Origin: Lyngbya sp. PCC 8106
GTDB lineage: Bacteria; Cyanobacteriota; Cyanobacteriia; Cyanobacteriales; Microcoleaceae
Assembly: GCF_000169095.1 (NCBI RefSeq)
Contig: NZ_AAVU01000064.1
Location: 1 to 28,989, forward strand
Direction of reading: 5' to 3'
DNA: 28,989 bases
Part shown: positions 14,946-22,445 of the stretch, piece after piece
How the letters are laid out: every line of letters begins with the position of its first letter
Numbering within the stretch: position 1 is the first letter of the stretch
Position numbers and translations under genes: made by a program
Notes under the pieces: generated by a model
What the model saw: the letters and a program-made list of their open reading frames with translations, nothing else
Told to the model about the DNA's origin: nothing
Databases searched by the model: none

Positions 14946-16051
14946 AAAGCAGAATTTAGAATATTAATTGCTGCATTGTGATCTCTATCTAGCTCACATC
15001 CACATCGACAAACGTGAGTTCGAGTTGATAGAGATTTTTTAACTATTGTTCCACAACTTGAGCAATTTTGAGAAGTATAAGCAGGATTGACAGCTACTGT
15101 AGCCCGACCAAATTTATTCCCAAAATACTCCAACCATTTTCTAAATTGATACCAACCCGCATCATTAATCGACTTGGCAAGACAATGGTTTTTTACTAAG
15201 TTTTTAATCCTTAAATCTTCGTAAGCGACCAAATCGTTAGATTGGATTACGCAACGCGCAACTCTCTTTGCGTGTTCTTCACGTTGCCTACTTATTTTAA
15301 GGTGTACTTTGCCTAGTCGTTTAATGGCTTTTAATCGGTTGGCACTGCCTTTTTTCTTGCGAGAAACACGTCGTTGATAAAACTTTAATCGTTTCTCACT
15401 TTTTATGTAGAAACGGGGATTGGGTTCAGTATTGTTATTGCTATCAGTGTAGAACTCTTTCAAGCCCACATCTAACCCAATTGTTTTCCCTGTTGGTTTT
15501 GTTTCTATCTTCACATCAACTTGGATGCAAAATTGAACATAATAACCATCCGCCCTTCTAACCAGTCTGACCCGTTTAATCTGTTCAACAGGATAGAATG
15601 CCAAATCCCAAGTTCCGACAAGCTTGAGTTTTCCAATCCCCTTTTTATCAGTGAACTCGATCTGCTTAGGATCTAGAAGCCTCCAGCCTGATGTCTTATA
15701 TTCGACAGAGCGAGAATACTTTTTGAACTTAGGATATCCTATCCCCCCTTTGATTTCCCCTTTATTAAGAAGGGCGAGTGAGGATTTTTTACAGTTCTCA
15801 AAAAACCTAGCAATAGCCGACCAACACCTTTCTACAGATGCCTGACAAGCGTGGGAGTTTAAATCCTTGACAAAAGGATACATAGCTCGGAGTTCGGTGT
15901 TGTATCGATACAACTCTTTTCTTCCTAAGTCACGATTGTCCATCCAATACCGCAAGCATGAATTCCGCACAAACTTAGCTGTTCGGATAGCTTCATCGAT
16001 TGCCTTATATTGATATGGCTTCCCTTTTGCCTTGAATTCGTAAACAATCAT
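14840..16051 (-). CDS. tnpB: TnpB, RNA-guided RuvC nuclease of an IS200/IS605-type element
   Basis: The 403-residue TnpB appears intact. The N-terminal helix-turn-helix/WED region (MIVYEFKAKGKPYQYKAIDE onward) is followed by the RuvC fold with all three acidic residues: Asp194 in IGLDVGLKEF, Glu278 in LVAYEDLRIKN and Asp357 in LDRDHNAAINIL. A four-cysteine zinc-finger (CSSC ... CRC) lies between the last two. TnpB proteins use an omega-RNA, encoded at the element's 3' end and continuing into flanking DNA, to cleave matching targets and keep the element at its donor site. No frameshift or stop is seen, so this copy could be active. Confidence 0.95.
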   Translation of the reverse strand: MIVYEFKAKGKPYQYKAIDEAIRTAKFVRNSCLRYWMDNRDLGRKELYRYNTELRAMYPFVKDLNSHACQASVERCWSAIARFFENCKKSSLALLNKGEIKGGIGYPKFKKYSRSVEYKTSGWRLLDPKQIEFTDKKGIGKLKLVGTWDLAFYPVEQIKRVRLVRRADGYYVQFCIQVDVKIETKPTGKTIGLDVGLKEFYTDSNNNTEPNPRFYIKSEKRLKFYQRRVSRKKKGSANRLKAIKRLGKVHLKISRQREEHAKRVARCVIQSNDLVAYEDLRIKNLVKNHCLAKSINDAGWYQFRKWLEYFGNKFGRATVAVNPAYTSQNCSSCGTIVKKSLSTRTHVCRCGCELDRDHNAAINILNSALSTVGHTGTWILDPNASGDSTSTVIGGILSQQVES

Positions 16052-16163
16052 TGACGCTAGATTATTTGGCGTATATCAACAATATATCACCCGTAGCTCG
16101 GTTTGTGTGCATCGACTTGAGTTAACCGTCGTGAACGACGGGGCTTGTACCCGCTTTCCTTGG

Positions 16164-16515
16164 TCAGAAGTCAGTCGTTAAAACCACCACTGTTCCCTGT
16201 TCCCTGTCTCCCTACCTCCCGCATAGAGGTTTGCCACTCCCCTCAACGCGGTAGGACTGTCTGGGGGGATAGGATATCCGGTAAAGCAGGTATTCTCTGT
16301 TACAACATCGCCAATAGTATTTGCTATGTTAGTGGTAGATAATTTTTTTATAAAAAGTGGTCATTTTGTCAAACTCTTGTTACCTTTTGTAATAATAGGA
16401 TCAACGATATCCGATTTGGACTATCGTCCCTCTGGTCTCAACTGTGATTAAACGACAAAATCCACCCGACTCCATCAGGAGTAACAGCCTCTAAGTTTCA
16501 TTATGGAGAACCAAG
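16164..16515. promoter_or_regulatory. Upstream region of nblA, with a TTCCCTG repeat near the TnpB element
   Basis: This gene-free 350 bp holds a short tandem array of CTGTTCC-type units (16190-16212), of the kind scattered through filamentous cyanobacterial genomes, then the presumed nblA promoter. An interrupted palindrome TTAC-N5-GTAA lies at 16380-16392, about 120 bp before the nblA start, and GGAG (16505-16508) precedes the ATG by 7 bases. The palindrome does not fit the NtcA consensus GTA-N8-TAC, so no regulator is assigned. Confidence 0.4.
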
Positions 16516-16713
16516 ATGAACCAACCCAGTGAACTTTCTATCGAACAACAGTTCAATTTGTCTTCGTTCAAAATGCAGGTTAATCAAATGAGTCGAGAAC
16601 AGGCTCAAGAATTTTTGGTTAGCCTTTACGAACAAATGATGGTACGAGAGAATATGTATCAGCAATTTCTCAAGTATCAATGGGGACTAGAACCTGGCTC
16701 TGACCAAGAGTAG
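16516..16713 (+). CDS. nblA: NblA-family phycobilisome degradation protein
   Basis: The 65-residue protein opens MNQPSELSIEQQFNLSSFK and contains MSREQAQEFLVSLYEQMMVRE and FLKYQWGLEPGS. This is the compact two-helix pattern of NblA, the adaptor that binds phycobiliproteins and directs phycobilisomes to Clp protease during nitrogen or sulfur starvation. Length and start fit the family (55-65 aa), with GGAG 7 bases upstream of the ATG. It sits alone between the intact TnpB element and its deleted derivative, so both its flanks are transposon-derived, and its promoter region may be affected by them. Expression is normally starvation-induced; no operator could be confirmed. Confidence 0.93.
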   Translation: MNQPSELSIEQQFNLSSFKMQVNQMSREQAQEFLVSLYEQMMVRENMYQQFLKYQWGLEPGSDQE

Positions 16714-16880
16714 AGTTTGACGTTTGCCGTTGAGCAACCTCTATCTCTTACTTTTTTCTCACAGTAGAAACAAGTTGGGGTACTGGGGTATCAACTGGCA
16801 TATGATTTCCAATCAGGTTGACCAGTCCTGAAGACTGAAGTGATTTTACATTGAAATTAATATTTTTTCTGAGTGTATTT

Positions 16881-17242
16881 TTGACACTCCCGCGCCGTTT
16901 ACGGCGGGGATTCTTGGTTCAGCGAGTCCACTTAATACAGACAGGGCGACCTATCTATACCAGAGATGGATTCTCCTCAAGCGTTTTGCTCCATTTCAGA
17001 AACCTGTTTGGGTATGCCCTACCCTACAGTTCAAAACCTAAAATCTTGGTTTCTCTGTACTTGTTGCGTTGCGCGCTAATAAGCGCACAAGCTTTCCTGT
17101 GCGGAACCCCATAACTTCAGTGCGTCAAGGTGCGCTGCCTTTCGGCGACTGGGTTTTTAGTGTGGTTGATTACCCTTTCCACAAAAGAAAGTTTAACATA
17201 AAGCCGTCCTAAAGGACGGGGCTTGTATCCCAATTTTTTCGG
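16881..17242 (-). mobile_element. Non-autonomous 0.36-kb derivative of the TnpB element, keeping both ends and the tnpB 3' region
   Basis: It has the same orientation and ends as the element at 14802-16163. The right end TTGACACTCCCG (16881) leads into GGCGGGGATTCTTGGTTCAG, matching GGGGATTCTTCGTTC of the full copy. The left-end hairpin GCCGTCC-loop-GGACGGGGCTTGTATCCC (~17200-17231) is followed by GGTCA. Bases ~16890-17030 align with the last ~120 bases of tnpB (GATTCTCCTCAAGCGTT against GAATCTCCAGAAGCGTT, and GGTATGCCCTACC identical), but the reading frame is destroyed. The middle (~17040-17190) is a different sequence with a hairpin rich in GCGC around 17065-17095. It is thus a MITE-like internally deleted copy that could still make an omega-RNA. 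Confidence 0.78.
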
Positions 17243-17322
17243 TCAAGTCTTGATCATTGAATCATTTCACCTAACTTTTAAGACTTCACCACTCCACGAA
17301 TCTGTAAAGTTAGCTTGAGTGA

Positions 17323-17775
17323 TCAGGGTTTACGCTCCAAAACCGTTTCCATCACACTCACCAGATTCAGATGATGACCCGCCATAATACCACTAGAGTA
17401 GTAATATCGATCAGAGTCTATCTGGCGTAAAGTCTCAAAACCGCTACGTCGCTGGCTTTCATCTCCTAATACCCAATAACGCTGCACTATCGACTCCGGG
17501 CCAATTAATCCTTCACCCTCAATATTTCCCAACTCACTGTGTTGTAAAACAAAGGTATATTGGCGTTCATTCGTATCAAGTCGTCCCCGATACTGTAGGA
17601 TAATATCATCGCGATCGCTATCGGGAAAAATCAGCTTTGTCACCATACTGAACCATTCCATTTGATTCCAAGCCACAAGAGTTTTTCCTTTAACAGTGAT
17701 AGGAAGTTGATTTCGGTCTATCCAACTTCCTTCCACCATCCACTGACCCGGTTGGATGAGAAATGTGTGATCCAC
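17323..17775 (-). CDS. Conserved hypothetical protein, possible lipocalin-like beta barrel
   Basis: The product has 150 residues with no signal peptide or membrane helix. I do not recognise a named family. Alternating hydrophobic strands (FLIQPGQWMVEGSWID, QLPITVKGKTLVAW, DIILQYRGRLD, QYTFVLQHSELGNIEGEGLI, IVQRYWVLGD, DRYYYSSGIMAGHHLNLVS) suggest an all-beta barrel of about eight strands, like the small lipocalin/fatty-acid-binding type folds found in cyanobacteria. It lies 94 bp downstream of anmK on the same strand and could be the last gene of the PP2C-anmK unit. Function unknown; coding status is supported by the clean frame and neighbour spacing. Confidence 0.75.
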   Translation of the reverse strand: MDHTFLIQPGQWMVEGSWIDRNQLPITVKGKTLVAWNQMEWFSMVTKLIFPDSDRDDIILQYRGRLDTNERQYTFVLQHSELGNIEGEGLIGPESIVQRYWVLGDESQRRSGFETLRQIDSDRYYYSSGIMAGHHLNLVSVMETVLERKP

Positions 17776-17869
17776 AATGATATCCTCTACTGCACGCGAG
17801 GTTTCTAGCCAGTTAAACGAAAGGAAGACACACCAAGCTTCTACTTGATACTGACCTATCCTTGCGCCT

Positions 17870-19030
17870 CTATCGTACCACGTGGGTTCCCCAGGCTGTA
17901 TGAATTTCCCCTAATATAACGGCAGTTTTAGCGCCCGTGACTTCGGGTAAATTACCCACTGTTCCTTGAGAACGCCAATAGGCTAACACCGCAAATGCAA
18001 TTGCTTCTTTAAAATTGGCATCCATTCCCACCTCAGAAGTCGTTATCACAGAGATCGGATTTAATCGCCGTTGTAAACTCTGTTTGAGAAAAAGATTATG
18101 ACTCCCGCCACCACAGAGTAAAACTTGATCGGGCATTTGAGGTAAAAACTGGCGATAACTCTGTTCTATCGATGCAGTTGTGAGTTCCGTTAAAGTGGCT
18201 AACAAATCAGCCTCACTTAAATTGTAGGGTTGAGCTGCTGTTAAACACTGTTGCAGATAATCTTGACCAAAAAGTTCTCGTCCGGTAGACTTCGGAGGAG
18301 GTTGCTGAAAAAAGTCTTGTTTGAGCCATTGCTCGACTAAGCTCATACAAGGTGTTCCTTGGGTTGCCCAAGCCCCATCTTGATCATAGGTCTTGGTACC
18401 GTGAGAAAAAGATTGTATCGCTAAATCTAATAAACTGTTTCCAGGCCCGGTATCCCAACCGATAATTGGATCTGAAGAATTGAGTCCGTCAGGCGGTAGA
18501 TAAGTGACATTCCCAATACCACCAATATTCTGCACGCAACGCCTGTAGGTGGGATGACTCAAAATAACAGCATCAACCCGAGAAACCAGGGGCGCTCCTT
18601 GACCTCCAACAGCAATATCTGCAACTCTAAAATTACTCACTGTGGTCAGATTTGTCCGTTGGGCAATGACGGCCCCTCGACCCAACTGAAGACTATACCC
18701 TAACTGATTTTCTTTTTGAGGACGATGATAAACCGTCTGACCGTGAGAACCAATTAACGTCGCCCCGAGTTCAAATCCATCTTGAATGGCTAGTGCAGCT
18801 TGAGCAAATTCTATCGCGATCGCATCATCGAGTTGAGCCAGTTCCGCCATAGAGATCGACTCACCGCCACACAGACGGAGAATTTGACTCCGCAATTCTG
18901 GTGAATAGGGATAAGTTTGGGCGGCGATCAGTTGTATCTGCATCGAAGTTGAGGAACTGTTGATTTCTACAAAAGCGGCATCAATTCCATCGACAGAGGT
19001 ACCACTAATCAGACCAATGACACGAACCAT
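17870..19030 (-). CDS. anmK: Anhydro-N-acetylmuramic acid kinase
   Basis: The 386-residue cytosolic enzyme phosphorylates and opens 1,6-anhydro-MurNAc, the first step in reusing muropeptide sugar from peptidoglycan turnover. It begins RVIGLISGTSVDGIDAAFVE, the diagnostic ATP-binding start, followed by GSHGQTVYHRP, VADIAVGGQGAPLVSRVDAV (one region), NIGGIGNVTYLP, GWDTGPGNSLLDLAIQ and LLCGGGSHNLFL. All match AnmK and the length is typical. It starts 13 bp downstream of the PP2C phosphatase gene, so the two are almost certainly co-transcribed, although the functional link is not obvious. Confidence 0.95.
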   Translation of the reverse strand: MVRVIGLISGTSVDGIDAAFVEINSSSTSMQIQLIAAQTYPYSPELRSQILRLCGGESISMAELAQLDDAIAIEFAQAALAIQDGFELGATLIGSHGQTVYHRPQKENQLGYSLQLGRGAVIAQRTNLTTVSNFRVADIAVGGQGAPLVSRVDAVILSHPTYRRCVQNIGGIGNVTYLPPDGLNSSDPIIGWDTGPGNSLLDLAIQSFSHGTKTYDQDGAWATQGTPCMSLVEQWLKQDFFQQPPPKSTGRELFGQDYLQQCLTAAQPYNLSEADLLATLTELTTASIEQSYRQFLPQMPDQVLLCGGGSHNLFLKQSLQRRLNPISVITTSEVGMDANFKEAIAFAVLAYWRSQGTVGNLPEVTGAKTAVILGEIHTAWGTHVVR

Positions 19031-19043
19031 TATCCCTTCTCAA

Positions 19044-19793
19044 TCACGAATTGTTATGATCCGATAAACTCGGTTCAACCGAAATGACAATCACAGTAAT
19101 GTTATCTTTTCCTTCGAGTTGTTTGGCTTCCTTGACTAAAATATTGGCGATCTGTTCACAGCTTTGAGCCAATTTGAGTTGGTTTGTAATCACCTCATCA
19201 TCGAGTTCTTCGGTGAGTCCGTCACTACACAACAGTAAGCGATCGCCAACTTCAACCTCAATCGGTTCGATCTCAACAAATGATAAATCTTCTCGTCCCA
19301 GACACTGAGATAAGACATGACGCCAAGGATGAATCCGAGCTTCATCATTCGTCAGCACTTGACGCTTGACCGCTTGAGCGACCCAAGTTTGATCTTCTGT
19401 AATTTGTTTAAGTTCTTGTTGATGCAGTTGATAGACCCGAGAATCCCCAACATTAGCACACCAAGTCTGACCTGCCTCTCGAAACAAAGCCACAACTGCG
19501 GTTGTTCCCATATCTGATCGATCAGGATGAGAGTGCTGATCGCGGACAATTTCCTCATTTGCTGCCAGAAAAGCTTCTTTCAACAAAGCACAAACATCTG
19601 GATTATCCCAATGAGTATTGAGATAGTCTCTAATGGTTTGAGCAGCGATCTGACTCGCTTCCTGCCCTCCGGCGTGTCCTCCCATGCCATCAGCCACGAT
19701 AAAGAACCGTCCCTGAGGATCGATATAAAAGGCATCCTGGTTAACGGCACGAACATTTCCTGTATCCGTCAGACCCGCAAAATCGAGTTTCAT
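19044..19793 (-). CDS. PP2C-type protein serine/threonine phosphatase
   Basis: The 249-residue protein is a single PP2C (PPM) catalytic domain. It shows FAGLTDTGNVRAVNQDAFYI, FFIVADGMGGHAGGQEASQI, SDMGTTAVVALF, WCANVGDSRVYQLH, LLLCSDGLTEELDD and KDNITVIVI. The Asp residues that bind the Mn/Mg ions (NQDAF, ADGMGG, SDGL, KDN) are all present, so it should be active. Such enzymes (PphA/Stp type) reverse Ser/Thr phosphorylation in cyanobacteria, for instance on the PII signal protein. A kinase-like protein and an ABC1 protein are encoded ~0.3-4.6 kb upstream on the same strand. It heads the unit with anmK. Confidence 0.95.
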   Translation of the reverse strand: MKLDFAGLTDTGNVRAVNQDAFYIDPQGRFFIVADGMGGHAGGQEASQIAAQTIRDYLNTHWDNPDVCALLKEAFLAANEEIVRDQHSHPDRSDMGTTAVVALFREAGQTWCANVGDSRVYQLHQQELKQITEDQTWVAQAVKRQVLTNDEARIHPWRHVLSQCLGREDLSFVEIEPIEVEVGDRLLLCSDGLTEELDDEVITNQLKLAQSCEQIANILVKEAKQLEGKDNITVIVISVEPSLSDHNNS

Positions 19794-20048
19794 AAACGAA
19801 TAGTTTAACTGCTTCAGCTCCCTAGAAGTATTAATCTTAACCTAAATTCAGGATAATACAGATGCAGACTTCTCACTCAATTACCCCTTAGCGGTTAGGC
19901 AACCCAAAGGAAACTCCTTGTTTCTACCGCAGACGAGGCATCAATTGTGTTTATTATGATACCATTTGTCACCCAGATGTTTAGTTTTAGATTACACTTG
20001 GCAAAAGTCAACTGTATGGAGAGTTTACACATTCTCTGTTTGCCGCTT
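19794..20048. other. Intergenic region between the ABC1 gene and the PP2C gene
   Basis: These 255 bp hold no gene. A short hairpin GAAAC-TCCTT-GTTTC at about 19910-19924 is the only visible structure. The PP2C promoter is expected here, on the minus strand. Confidence 0.4.
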
Positions 20049-21827
20049 TTACATCATTCGGTCAAAGCGATCAATCCGTCTTAATAGGCGGAAGAACGCA
20101 ATTCCCATTATAAAAGCTAGGAAAACCACAACTCCAGCCAACCAAACCTTATCACTAATGAATAACAGCGTTGCCGATATCGTAAATGCACCCGTGAGCA
20201 GAGCATAATTGGTGCCCATCTGAACATTGCTGACCCGGCGCAAAATCCGATCAGTTTCTGTGGCCCGCACTCGCATCCGAAGATCCCCTTGATCAAGTCG
20301 ATCAAGCGTGTCTTCAATGCGTCGAGGTAAACCTAAAGCCGTTGAACTGACTTGAGCCGCTTGACGTCCAAACTCATTAAAAAGACTATTGGTTGTCTCG
20401 GAAAGATTTGTTTCTGACATAAGTTGCATCGCAAACGGTTGTGCGACCTCCATAAAATTAAAATCTGGATCTAAGCCTTTACCCACCCCTTCGAGTGTCG
20501 AGAAGGCTCGCATCACAAAGGTAAACGTCGCCGGAAACCGAAAGGGCTGATCATAGGCGATCTCGTAGAGGTCATCACTGATCGCCGCCACAGACTGTTC
20601 TTCAAAGGGTTTATCCATGAAGTGATCCAGCATATACTGAATTGAACGCCGCACGGCACCCATATCCCCTGTTGGCGTTAAAGCTCCGAGATCAATCAAA
20701 GACTTAACGACCCGATCTGCATCTTTTTGAGCAATACCAAACAAAGTCTGCATCAGCTTTTCCCGCAGATTCGAGGTAATTTGTCCCATCATCCCGAAGT
20801 CATAAAAAATTAGCTTTCCTTCTGGACTGACGGCAATATTACCCGGATGAGGATCCGCATGAAAAAATCCATCGTTGAGAAGCTGGAGTAAATAGGCTTC
20901 AGCTCCCATATTTGCTAACTTACGGCGATCCAATCCCGAGGCTTCTAGTGCTTCATAATTGCTGATTTTAATTCCAGGAACATATTCTAAAGTCAATACA
21001 CGGGGGGATGAATATTGCCAATGAACTCGCGGCACCCGCACCCAATCACAGGAGCGAAAATTGCGCCGAAAGGTATCGGCATTGCGACCTTCATTGAGAT
21101 AATCAATTTCGAGCCACAAAATGCGACAACATTCATCATAAATACCTAACCAATCTCGACCTCTACCCCATTTCGGATGATTTTGGAAGTAGCGAGCAAT
21201 GCCTTTTAGAATCGCTAAATCGATCTCAAACAGCTTTTTGAGTCCGGGTCGCTGGACTTTCACCACAATCTCAGTACCCGAACGCAGTTGCGCCTTGTGA
21301 ACTTGACCCAAACTAGCGGCGGCTAGGGGAATGGGGTCAAAGCTGCGAAAAAGCTGGTCAACGGTTTTCCCAAAATCATGCTCGATAATTTCCTGAGATT
21401 GTTCATAACTGAACGCAGGAACTCTATCTTGTAGCTTTGAGAGTTCTTCAACGTATTCGACGGGAAATAAATCCGCCCGGGTTGAAAAGAGCTGTCCAAG
21501 CTTAATAAAGGTTGGCCCCAACTCTAAGAAAGTTTCTCGAACCCAGCTTGCTTGAGCGCGGCGTCGAGCATTTTTCTTGTCATCGGAGTAACCTCCCCAA
21601 TAGCTCCATTGCTGTTGATCGAGCCATAACCAAGTTAACCAAGTCAGAACAAACGTCCAGATGTCAACAAAACGCCGTTGACGAGAGTAGTTTTTGCGAT
21701 TCCAACGATAGGCTTTACCTCCATGTAACTTCCGATTCGTCGCTCCGACGGAAGACGCAGCAACACGCTCGGCGTGCCGCTTGGGGTAAGTCGAGTTATC
21801 AATAGGGACAGACACTCGAGTTTCCAA
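20049..21827 (-). CDS. ABC1/UbiB-family atypical kinase (AarF domain)
   Basis: The product has 592 residues in this reading. The ABC1 signature includes the KxGQ motif in LGPTFIKLGQLFSTRADLFP (Lys109-Gln112), the alanine-rich loop AAASLGQVHKAQL (169-181), the nucleotide-binding lysine IVVKVQRPG (Lys190), FFHADPHPGNI (322-331) and FYDFGMMGQ (DFG 343-345). Two C-terminal membrane helices (NYALLTGAFTISATLLFIS and AGVVVFLAFIMGIAFFRLL) end the protein. Family members act in quinone/prenyl-lipid metabolism and, in plastids and cyanobacteria, in plastoglobule or thylakoid lipid regulation. No ATG lies near the N-terminus; TTG 21827 or GTG 21815 are the options. Codons ~17-32 come from a GC-rich double hairpin that looks inserted. 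Confidence 0.92.
   Translation of the reverse strand: METRVSVPIDNSTYPKRHAERVAASSVGATNRKLHGGKAYRWNRKNYSRQRRFVDIWTFVLTWLTWLWLDQQQWSYWGGYSDDKKNARRRAQASWVRETFLELGPTFIKLGQLFSTRADLFPVEYVEELSKLQDRVPAFSYEQSQEIIEHDFGKTVDQLFRSFDPIPLAAASLGQVHKAQLRSGTEIVVKVQRPGLKKLFEIDLAILKGIARYFQNHPKWGRGRDWLGIYDECCRILWLEIDYLNEGRNADTFRRNFRSCDWVRVPRVHWQYSSPRVLTLEYVPGIKISNYEALEASGLDRRKLANMGAEAYLLQLLNDGFFHADPHPGNIAVSPEGKLIFYDFGMMGQITSNLREKLMQTLFGIAQKDADRVVKSLIDLGALTPTGDMGAVRRSIQYMLDHFMDKPFEEQSVAAISDDLYEIAYDQPFRFPATFTFVMRAFSTLEGVGKGLDPDFNFMEVAQPFAMQLMSETNLSETTNSLFNEFGRQAAQVSSTALGLPRRIEDTLDRLDQGDLRMRVRATETDRILRRVSNVQMGTNYALLTGAFTISATLLFISDKVWLAGVVVFLAFIMGIAFFRLLRRIDRFDRMM
21736..21782. repeat. GC-rich double-hairpin repeat inside the ABC1 gene N-terminus
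   Basis: Two adjacent small hairpins are visible, CGTCG 21738-21742 with CGACG 21746-21750 and CACGC 21764-21768 with GCGTG 21772-21776, in DNA much richer in GC than its surroundings. They encode the odd peptide KRHAERVAASSVGATN between the start and the conserved GKAYRWNRKNYSRQRRF. Short GC-rich palindromes of this look are dispersed in some cyanobacterial genomes. No second copy was found in this window. Confidence 0.5.
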
Positions 21828-21890
21828 GTTTTGTTTCCGGTAATTTTCGTGTTTTATAAGTCATTTTAATCAGTGGAGTCTGTGATCGAC

Positions 21891-22220
21891 TTACTGATTA
21901 CGATTACGATAACGTTGCAGCTCTGATCGCAGTTCGGCGATTTCTGCTCGTAGTTCATCGATCGTAGCTTGCAAATCAATCGATTGGGAATTGGCTCGGC
22001 TACTTCCATAGGAAGAAGTTGTTCCCTGATTGGTCATTTGAGCTTCTTGATCGGCTCGTTCTAAGACTTGTTCTGTAAATTGTCGCAGATTTTCTCGTTG
22101 CTCTGCATCAAATTTGCCCAATTCACTCAAAGCATTGGTAAAAAGGTTTTCTAATTGTTCGTAAAGGCCTTCTGCAACTGCTCGGCCTACAAAAAAAGCG
22201 TTAACCGTTGGCTTACTCAT
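21891..22220 (-). CDS. Small coiled-coil protein, DUF6825-like/phasin-like
   Basis: The product has 109 residues. The N-terminal half SKPTVNAFFVGRAVAEGLYEQ onward is a conserved amphipathic helical region (LENLFTNALSELGKFDAEQRENLRQFTEQVLERADQEA; described, not quoted in one run) reminiscent of phasin-type or DUF6825 cyanobacterial proteins. A Ser/Gln-rich linker (~66-80) and a C-terminal heptad coiled coil (ATIDELRAEIAELRSELQRY) follow, suggesting oligomerisation. It lies 63 bp upstream of the ABC1 gene on the same strand and may be co-expressed with it. The family name is from memory and tentative; the function is unknown. Confidence 0.8.
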   Translation of the reverse strand: MSKPTVNAFFVGRAVAEGLYEQLENLFTNALSELGKFDAEQRENLRQFTEQVLERADQEAQMTNQGTTSSYGSSRANSQSIDLQATIDELRAEIAELRSELQRYRNRNQ

Positions 22221-22263
22221 AAAAAAGTTTTACTAACTTCCGTAACAAATTATAACGTGCTGA

Positions 22264-22278
22264 CTCCCGGAAAGGGAG
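22264..22278 (-). terminator. Possible terminator hairpin downstream of the kinase-like gene
   Basis: CTCCC (22264-22268) and GGGAG (22274-22278) form a 5-bp stem with a GGAAA/TTTCC loop, about 170 bp after the kinase-like stop and just before the coiled-coil gene. There is no T-run directly after it on the minus strand, so terminator function is weakly supported. Confidence 0.25.
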
Positions 22279-22445
22279 ACAATAAACTCAGACTGATCGA
22301 GTGAACTTTTGATCAGGATCAAAGTTGACTACAAACGAGACAAGACAAGTCTTCAAACCGGATCACTGATTGATTGAGTTTGTTGATTGACCACCAACCC
22401 AATCCCTCTGTCTTCGTGCTGGCGATTGCTCATAAAAACTTAATT

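Larger units (their letters stand above)
14802..16163 (-). mobile_element. IS200/IS605-superfamily TnpB-only element (IS1341-like), apparently intact ends
   Basis: A 1.36-kb unit contains tnpB as its only gene, with no tnpA. On the minus strand the left end (near 16163) carries a hairpin, CCGTCG-loop-CGACGG at ~16125-16145, next to GGGGCTTGTACCC. The right end is a hairpin with CCCCGTTGTTTACGACCGGGAG and stops at GTGTCAA (14802-14808 on plus: TTGACAC). A terminal TCAA-type right cleavage sequence and imperfect subterminal hairpins, with no inverted repeats or target duplication, are how IS200/IS605 elements look. The same two ends bound the 0.36-kb copy at 16881-17242, which supports the limits. 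Mobilisation would need a TnpA supplied in trans. Confidence 0.82.

Noticed and set aside
16145..16342. 65-codon frame between the TnpB element and nblA
   Set aside because: It runs through the element's left end and the TTCCCTG repeat, with no recognisable protein.
16380..16392. NtcA binding site upstream of nblA
   Set aside because: TTAC-N5-GTAA is palindromic but does not match GTA-N8-TAC, and no correctly spaced -10 box was seen.
19317..19558. Small frames on both strands inside the PP2C gene
   Set aside because: Shadows of the strongly conserved phosphatase; no start signal or family similarity.
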